A DNA stretch of 64,000 bases, taken from positions 124,001 to 188,000 of the forward strand of contig CAMCTY010000002.1 of the NCBI GenBank assembly GCA_945878725.1, given 5' to 3'. The DNA comes from Bifidobacterium breve (GTDB lineage Bacteria; Actinomycetota; Acidimicrobiia; Acidimicrobiales; Acidimicrobilacustridaceae). Below the pieces are notes generated by a model. It was not told where the DNA came from. It worked only from the letters and a program-made list of their open reading frames with translations, and did no database searches. Positions 47,803 to 57,507 of the stretch are shown here, piece by piece; positions within the stretch are counted from its first letter, which is position 1, and the number at the start of each line of letters is the position of its first letter. Made by a program: the position numbers and the translations under genes.

Positions 47803-47832
47803 GATCGATCTGCTGTGTGCGTCGGCGCCGAA

Positions 47833-50349
47833 TTACTCGACGGTGCCGGCCTCAGCGAGTTCCATGGGCGGGGGCTCGAAACCCTCGGTTGCCCGGAACA
47901 CAATGACTCGCTCGTCGGTATCGGGATCGATGTCGACGTCGACCACGATGTTCTGGCCAGCGCGGAACTCTTTCCAGAGCAACCGCTCGGAAAGCGGATC
48001 CTCGACCATGCGCTGGATGGCACGACGCAACGGACGTGCGCCCAGCGTCGGGTCGTAACCCTTGTCGGCCAAAAGAAGCTTGGCTTCCTGGGTGAGTTCG
48101 AGGCCGATGCCCTGGCTCTCGAGCTGCTTGGTGACTCGCTTGATGAGGAGATCGACGATCGTGGTGACCTCGGGCTTGGAGAGCTCGTGGAACACGATCG
48201 TGTCGTCGATGCGGTTGAGGAACTCGGGGCGGAAATGCGCCTTGAGGGCCTCGTTGACCTTCTCCTTCATGCGCTCGTAGCTGACGGCTTCATCAGCCCT
48301 GCCGAAGCCAATGTTGGCCTTGCGCAGATCGGACGAACCGAGGTTCGAGGTCATGATGAGCACGGTGTTGCGGAAGTCGACCGAGCGACCCTGTGAGTCG
48401 GTGAGGCGTCCCTCCTCCAGAATCTGGAGCAGCGTGTTGAACACGTCGGGATGGGCCTTCTCGATTTCGTCGAACAGCACGACCGAGAACGGCTTACGAC
48501 GAACAGCTTCGGTGAGCTGGCCGCCTTCTTCGTACCCGACGTATCCGGGGGGCGAACCGACAAGACGGCTGACCGTGTGCTTCTCCATGTACTCGGACAT
48601 GTCGAGCTGGATGAGTGCTTCTTCGTCGCCGAAGAGGAACTCGGAGAGCGTCTTGGCGAGTTCGGTCTTTCCGACACCGGATGGGCCGAGGAAGATGAAC
48701 GAACCCGACGGACGCTTGGGGTCCTTGAGGCCGGCTCGGGTGCGACGGATGGCCTGGCTGACCGCCTTGATGGCGTTCTCCTGGCCGATGACCCGCTTGT
48801 GCAGTTCATCTTCCATGCGCAGGAGACGAGCGGTCTCCTCTTCCGTGAGCTTGTAGACGGGAATGCCTGTCCAGAGGGAGAGAACTTCGGCGACGGCTTC
48901 CTCGTCGACCTCGTCGAAGAGATCGATGCCGGAATCCTTCATTTCCTTCTCTTTGGTTTCCTTCTGAGCGAGGAGTTCCTTCTCGCGATCGCGAAGTCGA
49001 CCGGCCTCTTCGAACTGCTGGCCTTCGACTGCGTCCTTCTTCTCCTGCACGACCTTCGAGATCTCGTCTTCGAGTTCCTTGAAATCGGGCGGCGTTGCCA
49101 TGCGCTTGATGCGCAGACGCGAACCGGCTTCATCGATGAGATCGATGGCCTTGTCGGGAAGATGACGATCGGCGATGTAACGATCGGCGAGATTCGCCGC
49201 AGCGACGAGCGCCTGATCGGTGATGGTCACACGGTGATGCGCTTCGTAACGATCGCGCAGACCCTTCAAGATCTCGATCGTGTGAGCGACCGAAGGCTCT
49301 TCAACCTTGATCGGCTGGAAACGACGCTCGAGAGCGGCGTCCTTTTCGAGATGCTTGCGGTACTCATCGAGCGTTGTTGCACCGATGGTTTGGAGCTCAC
49401 CACGAGCCAGCATCGGCTTGAGGATGCTGGCGGCATCGATCGCACCTTCGGCAGCACCGGCGCCCACGAGTGTGTGGATCTCGTCGATGAACAAAATGAT
49501 GTCGCCGCGGGTCTTGATCTCCTTGAGCACCTTCTTGAGGCGCTCTTCGAAATCACCGCGGTAACGCGAACCGGCAACGAGTGCGCCGAGATCGAGTGTG
49601 TAGAGCTGCTTGCCGAGAAGTGTTTCGGGAACCTCGTCGGCAGCGATCGCTTGGGCGAGACCCTCGACGATGGCGGTCTTGCCGACACCGGGCTCGCCGA
49701 TGAGCACCGGGTTGTTCTTGGTGCGACGGCTGAGCACCTGCATCACACGCTCGGTTTCGCGGGCTCGACCGATGACCGGATCGAGCTTCTTCTCGCGAGC
49801 GAGTTGCGTGAGGTTGCGACCGAACTGATCGAGCACGGCAGAACCCGATGGGGTCTGCTCGCCGGAACCACCAGCAGTGGCGCCGGCCTTTTCGCCCTGC
49901 GGCCCCGGACCGGAGTAGCCCGAAAGCAACTGGATGACTTGCTGGCGAACGCGTGACAGGTCGGCGCCGAGCTTGACGAGAACCTGTGCGGCAACGCCTT
50001 CGCCCTCGCGGATCAGACCGAGAAGGATGTGCTCCGTGCCGATGTAGTTGTGGCCGAGCTGCAATGCCTCGCGCAGTGAAAGCTCGAGAACCTTCTTGGC
50101 GCGCGGCGTGAAGGGGATGTGTCCGCTCGGCGAGGATCCGCCTTGGCCGATGATTTCCTCGACCTGCGAACGCACGGCCTCGAGCGAGATGCCGAGTGAC
50201 TCGAGCGCCTTTGCGGCGACACCTTCGCCCTCGTGGATCAGGCCGAGAAGGATGTGCTCGGTGCCGATGTAGTTGTGGTTGAGGAGGCGTGCCTCTTCCT
50301 GCGCAAGCACCACAACCCTGCGGGCCCTGTCTGTAAACCGTTCGAACAC
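47833..50349 (-). CDS. clpC: ATP-dependent Clp protease ATP-binding subunit ClpC
   Basis: 838 aa from GTG 50349 ([11 protein letters not shown]), the usual ClpC start; an extended frame upstream is unsupported. Two Clp-N repeats (each with [13 protein letters not shown]), AAA-1 with [16 protein letters not shown], a UVR/coiled-coil middle domain ([16 protein letters not shown]), AAA-2 with [12 protein letters not shown] and a C-terminal D2-small domain ([19 protein letters not shown]). It unfolds substrates and feeds them to ClpP. The upstream 161-nt gap is shared with the divergent polyprenyl synthetase; no HrcA or HspR-type operator was found there. Confidence 0.97.
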   Translation of the reverse strand: MFERFTDRARRVVVLAQEEARLLNHNYIGTEHILLGLIHEGEGVAAKALESLGISLEAVRSQVEEIIGQGGSSPSGHIPFTPRAKKVLELSLREALQLGHNYIGTEHILLGLIREGEGVAAQVLVKLGADLSRVRQQVIQLLSGYSGPGPQGEKAGATAGGSGEQTPSGSAVLDQFGRNLTQLAREKKLDPVIGRARETERVMQVLSRRTKNNPVLIGEPGVGKTAIVEGLAQAIAADEVPETLLGKQLYTLDLGALVAGSRYRGDFEERLKKVLKEIKTRGDIILFIDEIHTLVGAGAAEGAIDAASILKPMLARGELQTIGATTLDEYRKHLEKDAALERRFQPIKVEEPSVAHTIEILKGLRDRYEAHHRVTITDQALVAAANLADRYIADRHLPDKAIDLIDEAGSRLRIKRMATPPDFKELEDEISKVVQEKKDAVEGQQFEEAGRLRDREKELLAQKETKEKEMKDSGIDLFDEVDEEAVAEVLSLWTGIPVYKLTEEETARLLRMEDELHKRVIGQENAIKAVSQAIRRTRAGLKDPKRPSGSFIFLGPSGVGKTELAKTLSEFLFGDEEALIQLDMSEYMEKHTVSRLVGSPPGYVGYEEGGQLTEAVRRKPFSVVLFDEIEKAHPDVFNTLLQILEEGRLTDSQGRSVDFRNTVLIMTSNLGSSDLRKANIGFGRADEAVSYERMKEKVNEALKAHFRPEFLNRIDDTIVFHELSKPEVTTIVDLLIKRVTKQLESQGIGLELTQEAKLLLADKGYDPTLGARPLRRAIQRMVEDPLSERLLWKEFRAGQNIVVDVDIDPDTDERVIVFRATEGFEPPPMELAEAGTVE

Positions 50350-50510
50350 TTTGCTACCTGCTTCCCAAGACGGGGGATTCGTGATCTGAGTGTACCCAGC
50401 GACCCCGACATCGCCTCCTCGGGCGGCCTGCAAGTGTCCGCGGGATCGTCGGACCTGATGTTCGGGTCCTCGGTTGCGGGTTTCTGGCTGGTGCCGCCTA
50501 CATTTGACCC

Positions 50511-51536
50511 GTGGCCGCAGTGTCCCCCCTCCTCCAGTTGCCCGTTCTCCAAGCCGACCTTGTCCGCGTCGAAGACGCCCTCAAGTCCTCGGTTGTCACT
50601 GACGATCCCTTCCTCACCGAAGTCGCCAGCCATCTGATCTTGGCGGGCGGCAAACGAGTGCGGCCTGCCTTCTGCGTCACGGCGGCGGCCACCGGCTTGG
50701 CCGAGATGGGTGCCACCTCGGCCGAAGTTGTTCTCGGAGCCGTTTCCGTCGAACTCGTCCACCTCGGATCGCTCTATCACGACGATGTAATGGATGACGC
50801 CACGACTCGTCGCACCGTCGAGAGCGTCAATGCCCGCTGGGGCAATCTCAAGGCGATCCTCGCCGGTGACTATCTCCTCGCCAAGGCATCTGAGATCGCT
50901 GCGTCGCTGGGAACCGAAGTGGCCGGCCTGCTCGCCGCCACCATCGGCAAACTCTGCGAGGGCCAGATCCTCGAACTTCAGCATGCCTTCAGCCTCAACC
51001 GCACCGAAGCTGCGTATCTCTCGTCGATCGATGGCAAGACCGCATCGCTCCTCGGAACTTCGTGCCGAGTCGGTGCCATCGTCGCCGGACTCCCCCGAGC
51101 CCAGATCGATGCGCTCACAACCTTCGGCCGCAGCTTCGGCATGGCTTTCCAGATCGTCGACGATCTTCTCGATGTCACCTCGACCGATGAGGAACTCGGA
51201 AAGCCCGCCGGCCACGATCTCGTCGAAGGCACCTACACGCTTCCCGTCATTCGCACGCTTGCCTCTGGCGGCGCGCAGGCGGCTGAACTTCGCAACCTGC
51301 TCGTGAAGCTCGCCCCCACCGACGGTTCGATCGAAACGGTTGACGATCCTGAATCGCTCGAAGCCGCACGTGAGCTCTTGCGCTCGTCGGCGGCGGTCAC
51401 GTCGTCACTTGAAACAGCACGGGCGTTCGTCGAAGAGGGCCAACGCGCTCTCGCTCCTTACGCAGGGACCGAAGCCACGACGGCACTCGAGGCGGCGGCC
51501 GAGCACCTTCTCGGCACTGTTCGCTCCGCAGCCTGA
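50511..51536 (+). CDS. Polyprenyl diphosphate synthase (trans, long-chain type)
   Basis: 341 aa from GTG. The first Asp-rich motif is DDVMDD (after LVHLGSLYH), the second DDLLD ([12 protein letters not shown]); [17 protein letters not shown] and AGDYLLA are also typical. It extends allylic diphosphates with isopentenyl diphosphate, most likely for the menaquinone side chain. Residues before the first motif, which set chain length, are small (no bulky aromatic stop), so a long product is expected. It draws on the MEP pathway (ispD, ispF in this window). Confidence 0.93.
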   Translation: MAAVSPLLQLPVLQADLVRVEDALKSSVVTDDPFLTEVASHLILAGGKRVRPAFCVTAAATGLAEMGATSAEVVLGAVSVELVHLGSLYHDDVMDDATTRRTVESVNARWGNLKAILAGDYLLAKASEIAASLGTEVAGLLAATIGKLCEGQILELQHAFSLNRTEAAYLSSIDGKTASLLGTSCRVGAIVAGLPRAQIDALTTFGRSFGMAFQIVDDLLDVTSTDEELGKPAGHDLVEGTYTLPVIRTLASGGAQAAELRNLLVKLAPTDGSIETVDDPESLEAARELLRSSAAVTSSLETARAFVEEGQRALAPYAGTEATTALEAAAEHLLGTVRSAA

Positions 51537-51579
51537 ACCGAGCAGCACCGCGCTACAGCCGCTTGCCGAACTCGAATGG

Positions 51580-52374
51580 TCAGAGGTTTTTTTCGTAGAC
51601 CAGTCGAAGGCCGTGAAGTGTGAGCCACGGTTCCGTGTGCTGAATGCGCTTTGAGAACGGCGTGATCATCTCAGCGAGGCCGCCGGTGGAGATGATCGTG
51701 CACGCGCCGAGTTCTTCCTCGATGCGATCGCACAGACCGTCGACCTGCGCGGCGAAGCCGTAAACCGCTCCGGATTGGATTGATTCAACGGTCGACTTTC
51801 CGAGCACGTTGCGCGGCGGACGAAGTTCAACGGCGCGCAAGGCGGCGGCTCGACCGATAAGCGCGTCCATCGACACTTCGATGCCGGGAGCGATCGCGCC
51901 ACCTAGGTAAACGCCATCAGAGGAAACGGCATCGCATGTTGTGGCGGTTCCGAAATCGGCGACGATCGTCGGCCCGCCATAAAGATCAAACGCCGCAATG
52001 GCATTTGCGATGCGATCGGCTCCGACTTCCTTCGGATTGTCGTATTCGATGCGAATACCGGTTCGGACTCCGGGTTCGATCACAATCGGTTCGAAATCAA
52101 AATGTCGTTCGGCGACATCGCGCAGCGTTGCCGTGACTCGGGGAACACCAGACGACACGACGATGCCGACGATCTCGCTGAAACTCGTGCGACGAAGCGC
52201 AAGAAAACCCTGAAGGAGAACGGCGAGTTCATCTGAGGTTCGATCAGATGCGGTCGAGATCCGCCAATGGTCGAGCAGATTCTCCTCGGGTCGGCAGCCC
52301 GCTGCCGTCTTGCCTGTCACTTGGTACAGACCAATGACTGTTTGTGTGTTTCCAACGTCTACGGCGAGAAGCAC
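51580..52374 (-). CDS. coaX: Type III pantothenate kinase
   Basis: 264 aa. MLLAVDVGNTQTVIGLY and the second phosphate motif ADFGTATTCDAV, with YLGGAIAPGIEVSMDAL, identify CoaX. It phosphorylates pantothenate, the first step of CoA synthesis, and is not feedback-inhibited by CoA. A short insertion (GKTAAGCRPEENLLDHWR in part) lies after the first strand. It is the last gene of the holB-to-coaX run, 18 nt after nadC. Confidence 0.95.
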   Translation of the reverse strand: MLLAVDVGNTQTVIGLYQVTGKTAAGCRPEENLLDHWRISTASDRTSDELAVLLQGFLALRRTSFSEIVGIVVSSGVPRVTATLRDVAERHFDFEPIVIEPGVRTGIRIEYDNPKEVGADRIANAIAAFDLYGGPTIVADFGTATTCDAVSSDGVYLGGAIAPGIEVSMDALIGRAAALRAVELRPPRNVLGKSTVESIQSGAVYGFAAQVDGLCDRIEEELGACTIISTGGLAEMITPFSKRIQHTEPWLTLHGLRLVYEKNL

Positions 52375-52392
52375 TGTTTCTCCTGGAGGCCG

Positions 52393-53253
52393 TCAGGCCG
52401 GTTCGATGTCGAGGCCGATGTCGAGCACCGGCGCAGAGTTCGTGAGTCCGCCGATCGAGATGCAGTCGACTCCGGCTGCCGAATAGGCGGCAACTGTTTC
52501 CAATGTGATTCCACCGGACGCTTCGAGGAGCGGGCGCCTTTGCGAATCTGCGGCGATCGCCACACATGCTCGGATCTCGTCGGGAGTCATGTTGTCGAGC
52601 AACAACGCGTCAGCGTTCGCGGCCAGCGCTTCGCGCACCTGATCGAGTCGATCACATTCGACATGCACGGTGCGCGCTGGCCACATCGTCCGGGCCCGCT
52701 CGACGGCATCAGCTATTCCGAAGAGTGCGATGTGATTGTCCTTCAGCAGGATCCAGTCAGAGAGGTTGCCGCGATGATTCGCGCCACCACCGGCGCGCAC
52801 CGCCGCCTTCTCAAGTGAACGAAGACCGGGAGTCGTCTTGCGGGTATCCCAGATTCGGGCTGCGCCGCCCTTCGCTGCTTCGTCGACGAACGTGCGAGTA
52901 AGAGTTGCGATACCGGAAAGGTGCCCGAGAAAGTTCAGTGCCGTTCGTTCCGCAGTGAGTATCGACGCAAGATTGCCGGCCGCAGTTGCGATGACCGTCC
53001 CGGGCGTAATGGCGTCGCCGTCATCCACGGACCAGACGAGTTCGATAGACGGGTCAATCTGCCGGAAAGCCTCGACGGCGCAAGCACGACCGGCAAGCAC
53101 GCCGGACCCGCGCGCCACGAACGACGCCGTCGCCCCGAGATCACTCGGCAAAAGAGCCGACGTGAGATCACCAAGCGGCAGGAGATCCTCAGCGATTGCT
53201 CGCGACACAGCCTCGAGGACAGCGGACTGAGGGGGATACGCGGCGTTGGTCAC
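52393..53253 (-). CDS. nadC: Nicotinate-nucleotide pyrophosphorylase (carboxylating)
   Basis: 286 aa. Blocks: EDLLPLGDLTS, ERTALNFLGHLSGIAT, DTRKTTPGLRSLEK, GGGANHRGNLSDWILLKDNH (the last in overlapping pieces), EASGGIT and ISIGGLTNSAP. It turns quinolinate and PRPP into nicotinate mononucleotide with loss of CO2. It is 41 nt after nadB; the partner nadA (quinolinate synthase) is not in the window. Confidence 0.96.
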   Translation of the reverse strand: MTNAAYPPQSAVLEAVSRAIAEDLLPLGDLTSALLPSDLGATASFVARGSGVLAGRACAVEAFRQIDPSIELVWSVDDGDAITPGTVIATAAGNLASILTAERTALNFLGHLSGIATLTRTFVDEAAKGGAARIWDTRKTTPGLRSLEKAAVRAGGGANHRGNLSDWILLKDNHIALFGIADAVERARTMWPARTVHVECDRLDQVREALAANADALLLDNMTPDEIRACVAIAADSQRRPLLEASGGITLETVAAYSAAGVDCISIGGLTNSAPVLDIGLDIEPA

Positions 53254-53294
53254 ACCCCAAGCCTGCCCCGTAGCGCGACCCCCGGTCGAACTCT

Positions 53295-54887
53295 TCAGCG
53301 CAACACCAGACGACAGACGAAATCCGGGTCAGTTCCGGGGTAATCGTCGCGGGTGTGGGCGCCTCGAGATTCGGTCCGTGCACTTGCCGCCGCAAGCAGC
53401 GCCGATCCAACTGCGACCAGATTCGCAAGTTCCCATGCGGCTGGTCCGGTACCGGCTGCCGCCACCGATCCAGCGCGTTCGACAACCTCAGCCGTCGCGA
53501 CCAGCGATGCGTCGTTCCGAAGGACTCCAGCTCCCATCGTCATGGCCCTCTGGAGTGCGTCGCGCGCGTCAGCAATTTCCGACAGCGTTGAATCGTCGTT
53601 GTTAAAGGTCAATGCGGGCGGACGAGCCCAGCCGTTGACTAGACAGCCACCGATGACACCCATCTGTTCCGTTCCGGTAGTCGAACGCATCGCTCCTGTC
53701 GGCGACGCCGTTTCGGTTCCCCGCTCGACATCCTCGACAACGCGTGCACCGAAGACCATGCCTTCAAGCAACGAGTTTGACGCCAAACGATTCGCACCAT
53801 GCACACCCGAACACGCAGCTTCACCCGCGGCCCACAGACCGGGGATCGTCGATGCGCCGTCGAGATCAGTGACGATTCCTCCACAGAGGTAATGCGCGGC
53901 CGGAGCGATCGGCAACCAGTCGACACTCGGATCGAGCCCGGCGTCGGCTAGCGCTGCAGCAATGTTCGGAAAGCGCTGCGAAAAATCGGTGAGACCGGTT
54001 GCATCGAGCCAACAATGGTCGACATCGAGTTCGAGCATTCGTCGTGTCATCGCGCGACTGACCTGATCACGCGGAAGCAACTCGTCAACAAAACGTTCAC
54101 CCGTGGTGTCGCGCAGCAGCGCGCCATGGCCACGCAATGCCTCCGACAGAAGTGGCTGTGGCATGCGGGGCGAATGCAGTGCGGTCGGATGGAACTGAAC
54201 GAATTCGATGTCCGCCACTGCAGCGCCGGCGCGCAATGCCATAGCAATTCCGTCGCCAGTTGATTCGAGTGGGTTGGTGGTCACCGCGAACAATTGGCCG
54301 GCACCACCTGATGCCAACAGGACGTGACGGGCACGCACATCGTTAATCACGCCATCGTCGGTTGCGGCTCGTACCCCGACGCACACGCCGTCTTCGATCA
54401 AAAGGTCGAGTGCGAAGGCGTGTTCGTAGATGACTACTGCGGCGCGGCGCACCGCAGCTACCAGTGCCCGTTCGATCTCGGCGCCGGTCGCCGAACCTCC
54501 GGCATGAACGACTCGGGCCAACGAATGGCCTCCCTCGCGCGCGAGTTCGAAGCGCCCCTGCTCGTCACGGTCGAAGGCTGCCCCGAGGGTGATGAGATCG
54601 CGTACGCGACCAGGTCCTTCCTCGACAAGGACCCGAACCGCATCGACGTCGCAGAGTCCATCACCGGCGGCAAGGGTGTCGGCCAGATGGAGATCGGTCG
54701 AATCCGGATCGCCTCCCAGTACTGCGGCAACGCCGCCCTGCGCCCACCGGGTGGTGGCCTGTTCGAGCGCGCCCTTTGTGAGGACACCGACCCGAAGCCC
54801 GTGGCCGTCGGCGGCCCGAACCGCGGCAGAAAGACCGGCGACGCCGGAACCCACAACGAGGAGATCGAGTTCAGCGGGCTTGATCAC
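53295..54887 (-). CDS. nadB: L-aspartate oxidase
   Basis: 530 aa from GTG 54887. FAD motif VVGSGVAGLSAA, ASGGAGQLF, FVQFHPTALH, PAAHYLCGGIVTD and the catalytic Arg segment GANRLASNSLLEGMVFG. It oxidises aspartate to iminoaspartate, the first step of NAD synthesis. The start codon overlaps the stop of a possible 37-codon ORF (GTGA). Confidence 0.95.
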   Translation of the reverse strand: MIKPAELDLLVVGSGVAGLSAAVRAADGHGLRVGVLTKGALEQATTRWAQGGVAAVLGGDPDSTDLHLADTLAAGDGLCDVDAVRVLVEEGPGRVRDLITLGAAFDRDEQGRFELAREGGHSLARVVHAGGSATGAEIERALVAAVRRAAVVIYEHAFALDLLIEDGVCVGVRAATDDGVINDVRARHVLLASGGAGQLFAVTTNPLESTGDGIAMALRAGAAVADIEFVQFHPTALHSPRMPQPLLSEALRGHGALLRDTTGERFVDELLPRDQVSRAMTRRMLELDVDHCWLDATGLTDFSQRFPNIAAALADAGLDPSVDWLPIAPAAHYLCGGIVTDLDGASTIPGLWAAGEAACSGVHGANRLASNSLLEGMVFGARVVEDVERGTETASPTGAMRSTTGTEQMGVIGGCLVNGWARPPALTFNNDDSTLSEIADARDALQRAMTMGAGVLRNDASLVATAEVVERAGSVAAAGTGPAAWELANLVAVGSALLAAASARTESRGAHTRDDYPGTDPDFVCRLVLR

Positions 54888-54997
54888 AGTTCGCCAGTCT
54901 TGCGCGCTCTGGCCGCCGACGTTGCACCCTGTGATTCTTCGAGTCGAACGTCAGGGACAAATTGCGACACAGCGAAGGTTCGTTCCACTCCGGTCAT
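54884..54997 (-). CDS. Possible 37-aa ORF between panC and nadB
   Basis: Begins MTGVERTFAVSQF and ends ARKTGEL; its TGA overlaps the nadB GTG start by 4 nt (GTGA). The 136-nt space it fills would otherwise be empty in a tightly packed operon. TTGTAT lies 7 nt upstream of its ATG, and no strong ribosome site is seen. No family recognised. It could be a translational leader for nadB or chance; low confidence. Confidence 0.3.
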   Translation of the reverse strand: MTGVERTFAVSQFVPDVRLEESQGATSAARARKTGEL

Positions 54998-55023
54998 TGC
55001 ACGAATACAACTGATCTGGTTCC

Positions 55024-55878
55024 TTAGGGAACCGGGACCTCGAGGTTATCTAGAAGGCGAGTTGAGCCGAAGAGGGCGGTCGCCAGCAGACGCACGGTCA
55101 TCCCGGAGACGAGCGCTACTGGCGTTTCGAGACTCGCTGGATCGACGACCTCGGCGTACCCCGGTGTCGCCAGTGGTTCCGCTTCGATTACCGACGCGAT
55201 GTGTTGCGCAACGAGGACTGGATCGGTTTCTCCAGCCGAAATCATCGCCGCACCGGCGCGCAGCGCCCGATGCAGGACCGTCGCGGCTTCGCGATCTGCG
55301 TGATTCAGATACACGTTTCGACTCGACATTGCGAGACCGTCGGACTCCCGGATGATCGGGCAAGGAACCACCGTCACTGGCTGATCAAGATCGAACGCCA
55401 TCCGTGTGACTACGGCGAGTTGCTGGAAATCCTTCTCGCCGAAATACGCGCGACATGTTCCGGCGATGTTGAACAACTTCGCAACAACCGTCGTAACGCC
55501 ATCGAAGTGGGTCGGTCGCGCCGCGCCCTCCATCGAGGCCGTCAGGCCGTCGACATGAACCGTCGTCACAACGGGAACCGGATACATCTCGTCGTTGGTT
55601 GGCGTAAAGACGACGTCAGCTCCCGCCGCTTCGGCGAGTTCGAGATCGCGTTCGAGCGGTCGCGGATACGCCGAGAGATCCTCGCCAACACCGAACTGGA
55701 GGGGATTGACGAAGATTGTGAGTGCGACCACGTCACATTCATCGGCCGCAGCTCGCAGAAGCGAAAGGTGCCCATCGTGAAGGGCTCCCATCGTGGGAAC
55801 GAGGCCAACGGTGCGTCCGAGCGCGCGCACGTTGTCGAGAAATCCGCGGAATTCGGCTTTCGTCGAACAGACCTGCAT
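55024..55878 (-). CDS. panC: Pantothenate synthetase
   Basis: 284 aa from ATG 55878 with GAGG 5-6 nt upstream; an ATG at 55911 would overlap the upstream gene. VPTMGALHDGHLSLLR holds the HxGH nucleotide motif, then FVNPLQFG, FGEKDFQQL and the MSSRN block. It joins pantoate and beta-alanine with ATP. panD, which makes beta-alanine and often follows panC, is absent here. coaX three genes on uses the product. Confidence 0.96.
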   Translation of the reverse strand: MQVCSTKAEFRGFLDNVRALGRTVGLVPTMGALHDGHLSLLRAAADECDVVALTIFVNPLQFGVGEDLSAYPRPLERDLELAEAAGADVVFTPTNDEMYPVPVVTTVHVDGLTASMEGAARPTHFDGVTTVVAKLFNIAGTCRAYFGEKDFQQLAVVTRMAFDLDQPVTVVPCPIIRESDGLAMSSRNVYLNHADREAATVLHRALRAGAAMISAGETDPVLVAQHIASVIEAEPLATPGYAEVVDPASLETPVALVSGMTVRLLATALFGSTRLLDNLEVPVP

Positions 55879-55888
55879 CGCTGCCTCG

Positions 55889-56659
55889 CTAGTCGTTGTC
55901 GGAGGGACCATCGTTGCCGCGCACGGCCCCGTCAACCAATCGACGGGCGGCCCGCATGAGCGCGTCGTAGGCCTCCAGCTCATCTTCGGGAAGAACGTCC
56001 CTGTGGCGTTCGATCGTGGCCCAGTCGCCACGAGCGGCCGGCCCCGTTAATGCCGCGGTCGGGCCGAGTTGGGTGACGTTGTCGATGGTCGATTGGGCGA
56101 GCTCGATGAACGCATCGAAGGGGATCCCCGCACGTGCTGCCACCCGCTCGACCTGTCCGAGCAGAGCCACGAGATGATTCGAGGCGATGACGGCAGCGGC
56201 GTGATATTCCGCCCGCTGATCGTCGGCGACAACAAACGAACGGCCTCCAAGGGCGGTCACAAGTTCATCAATGAGGTCGATTGCTTCGCTTCCGTTCGCA
56301 GCAACAGCGAACCACGCACGCGATCGGAGCCGGAGAGAACCGGTCTCCTGATCCGGGAGAGCAACAAGCGGATGAACAGCGGCGCGCATCGGATGATCAC
56401 CCAACACGTCGAGTCCCAGCGATCCCGCCAGGTGAGCAACGACGGTCGTCGGCACGGGTTCGATCAGCGACGCCACTTCGGCAATCGCGGCATCCGGCGT
56501 TGCGATGATGACAACATCCACCCCGAGCGCCGCACGGGTCACATCGTCACCTCGTCGGATCGGCTCGTGCACAATCCATCCCGCGAGCGACAGCGCGTCA
56601 CTGAGCGACGAACCAGCACGGCCCGGCCCGACCACCCGGATCGACCGAGGAGAACTCAT
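55889..56659 (-). CDS. Rossmann-like DUF2520 protein
   Basis: 256 aa from ATG 56659; a TTG at 56665 overlapping the folK stop is also possible. VVGPGRAGSSLSDAL is a dinucleotide-binding loop, followed by VVIIATPDAAIAEVA, HLAGSLGLDVLG and a helical C-terminal domain (AEYHAAAVIASNHLVALL) as in NADP-dependent dehydrogenases. It is commonly found next to panC, and family knowledge suggests a reductase of the ketopantoate type, possibly acting in pantoate formation; unproven. Confidence 0.83.
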   Translation of the reverse strand: MSSPRSIRVVGPGRAGSSLSDALSLAGWIVHEPIRRGDDVTRAALGVDVVIIATPDAAIAEVASLIEPVPTTVVAHLAGSLGLDVLGDHPMRAAVHPLVALPDQETGSLRLRSRAWFAVAANGSEAIDLIDELVTALGGRSFVVADDQRAEYHAAAVIASNHLVALLGQVERVAARAGIPFDAFIELAQSTIDNVTQLGPTAALTGPAARGDWATIERHRDVLPEDELEAYDALMRAARRLVDGAVRGNDGPSDND

Positions 56660-56661
56660 CG

Positions 56662-57129
56662 TCAACCTGGTTGGGCGTCGAAGGAACCGACGAGATCGAC
56701 GTGACCCTCGGCTCGTTCCTTCCAGCCCGGACCGGCGATCTCGGGAGCAAGATCGAAGAGCGGCGCCATGACGAAACGACGAGCCCGCATCCGCGGATGG
56801 GGAACTTCAAGATCAGGTTCGTTCACTTCGACGCCATCCATCCAGATGATGTCGACATCAAGTGTGCGCGGACCCCAGCGGATTGTGCGCACGCGATTCG
56901 CCGCCGCTTCGAGACGATGGCAGACCCCGAGCAATTCGCGGGCCGAAAGTTCCGTGTCGATCTCCACGATGATGTTTAGGAACGGGTCCTGATCCGAAGG
57001 CCCGCCGACCGGATCGGTTCGGTACACGGGAGACACCGCAGTGACCTCGTCAAGTGAGGCAACCGCTTCGCGCATGAGCGCCCACGAGTCACCCATGTTC
57101 GAGCCGAGGCTCAGGAATGCTCGTGTCAT
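56662..57129 (-). CDS. folK: HPPK, 6-hydroxymethyl-7,8-dihydropterin pyrophosphokinase
   Basis: 155 aa. AFLSLGSNMGDSW at the N-terminus, VSPVYRTDPVGG, and RWGPRTLDVDIIW with HPRMRARRFVMAPLFDLAP are the HPPK hallmarks. It pyrophosphorylates the pterin before FolP acts. It starts directly after the folB stop with no gap. Confidence 0.96.
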   Translation of the reverse strand: MTRAFLSLGSNMGDSWALMREAVASLDEVTAVSPVYRTDPVGGPSDQDPFLNIIVEIDTELSARELLGVCHRLEAAANRVRTIRWGPRTLDVDIIWMDGVEVNEPDLEVPHPRMRARRFVMAPLFDLAPEIAGPGWKERAEGHVDLVGSFDAQPG

Positions 57130-57495
57130 TCAGCGAACCCGAGTGATGCACACGCCGGACGTGGCGAGAGCTTGCGGTACCGGTGGGCGCAACTTGCGAA
57201 CGGTCACGGTGACCGATGTTGCGCGGGGATCGGCCAGCACCGCGTCGGCAAGATTCTGCGCGAGATGCTCGAGAAGGAATGGCCGGCCATTCAGGATGAC
57301 GTCTTCGAGTGCTGCGGTGATCACGCCGTAGTTGAGGGTGTCATCGAGTTCGTCGGACGCGCCGGCGACCGAAAGGTCGGCGACGACGTCGACATCGACC
57401 TCGAGGGGCTGAGCCCGTTCGCGTTCTTCAGGCAGCGCGCCGCAGATGCCCGTCACGACAAGTCCCCGGAGTTCGATGCGATCGGTCGAAGCCAT
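57130..57495 (-). CDS. folB: Dihydroneopterin aldolase
   Basis: 121 aa. IELRGLVVTGICGALPEERE, the DDTLNYG segment and LLEHLAQNLADAVL with the C-terminal VTVRKLRPPVP are typical. Cleaves dihydroneopterin to 6-hydroxymethyl-dihydropterin and glycolaldehyde. It is placed between the phosphatase-like gene (12 nt) and folK (0 nt). Confidence 0.95.
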   Translation of the reverse strand: MASTDRIELRGLVVTGICGALPEERERAQPLEVDVDVVADLSVAGASDELDDTLNYGVITAALEDVILNGRPFLLEHLAQNLADAVLADPRATSVTVTVRKLRPPVPQALATSGVCITRVR

Positions 57496-57507
57496 TGATG
57501 TTCCCGT

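Noticed and set aside
48451-49956. 501-codon open frame on the + strand
   Set aside because: Antisense to clpC, which has both AAA+ domains intact; the translation is Leu/Asp/Glu-rich without a domain.
50350-50510. ClgR, HAIR or CIRCE operator in the clpC promoter gap
   Set aside because: No inverted repeat near the known consensus could be found by eye.
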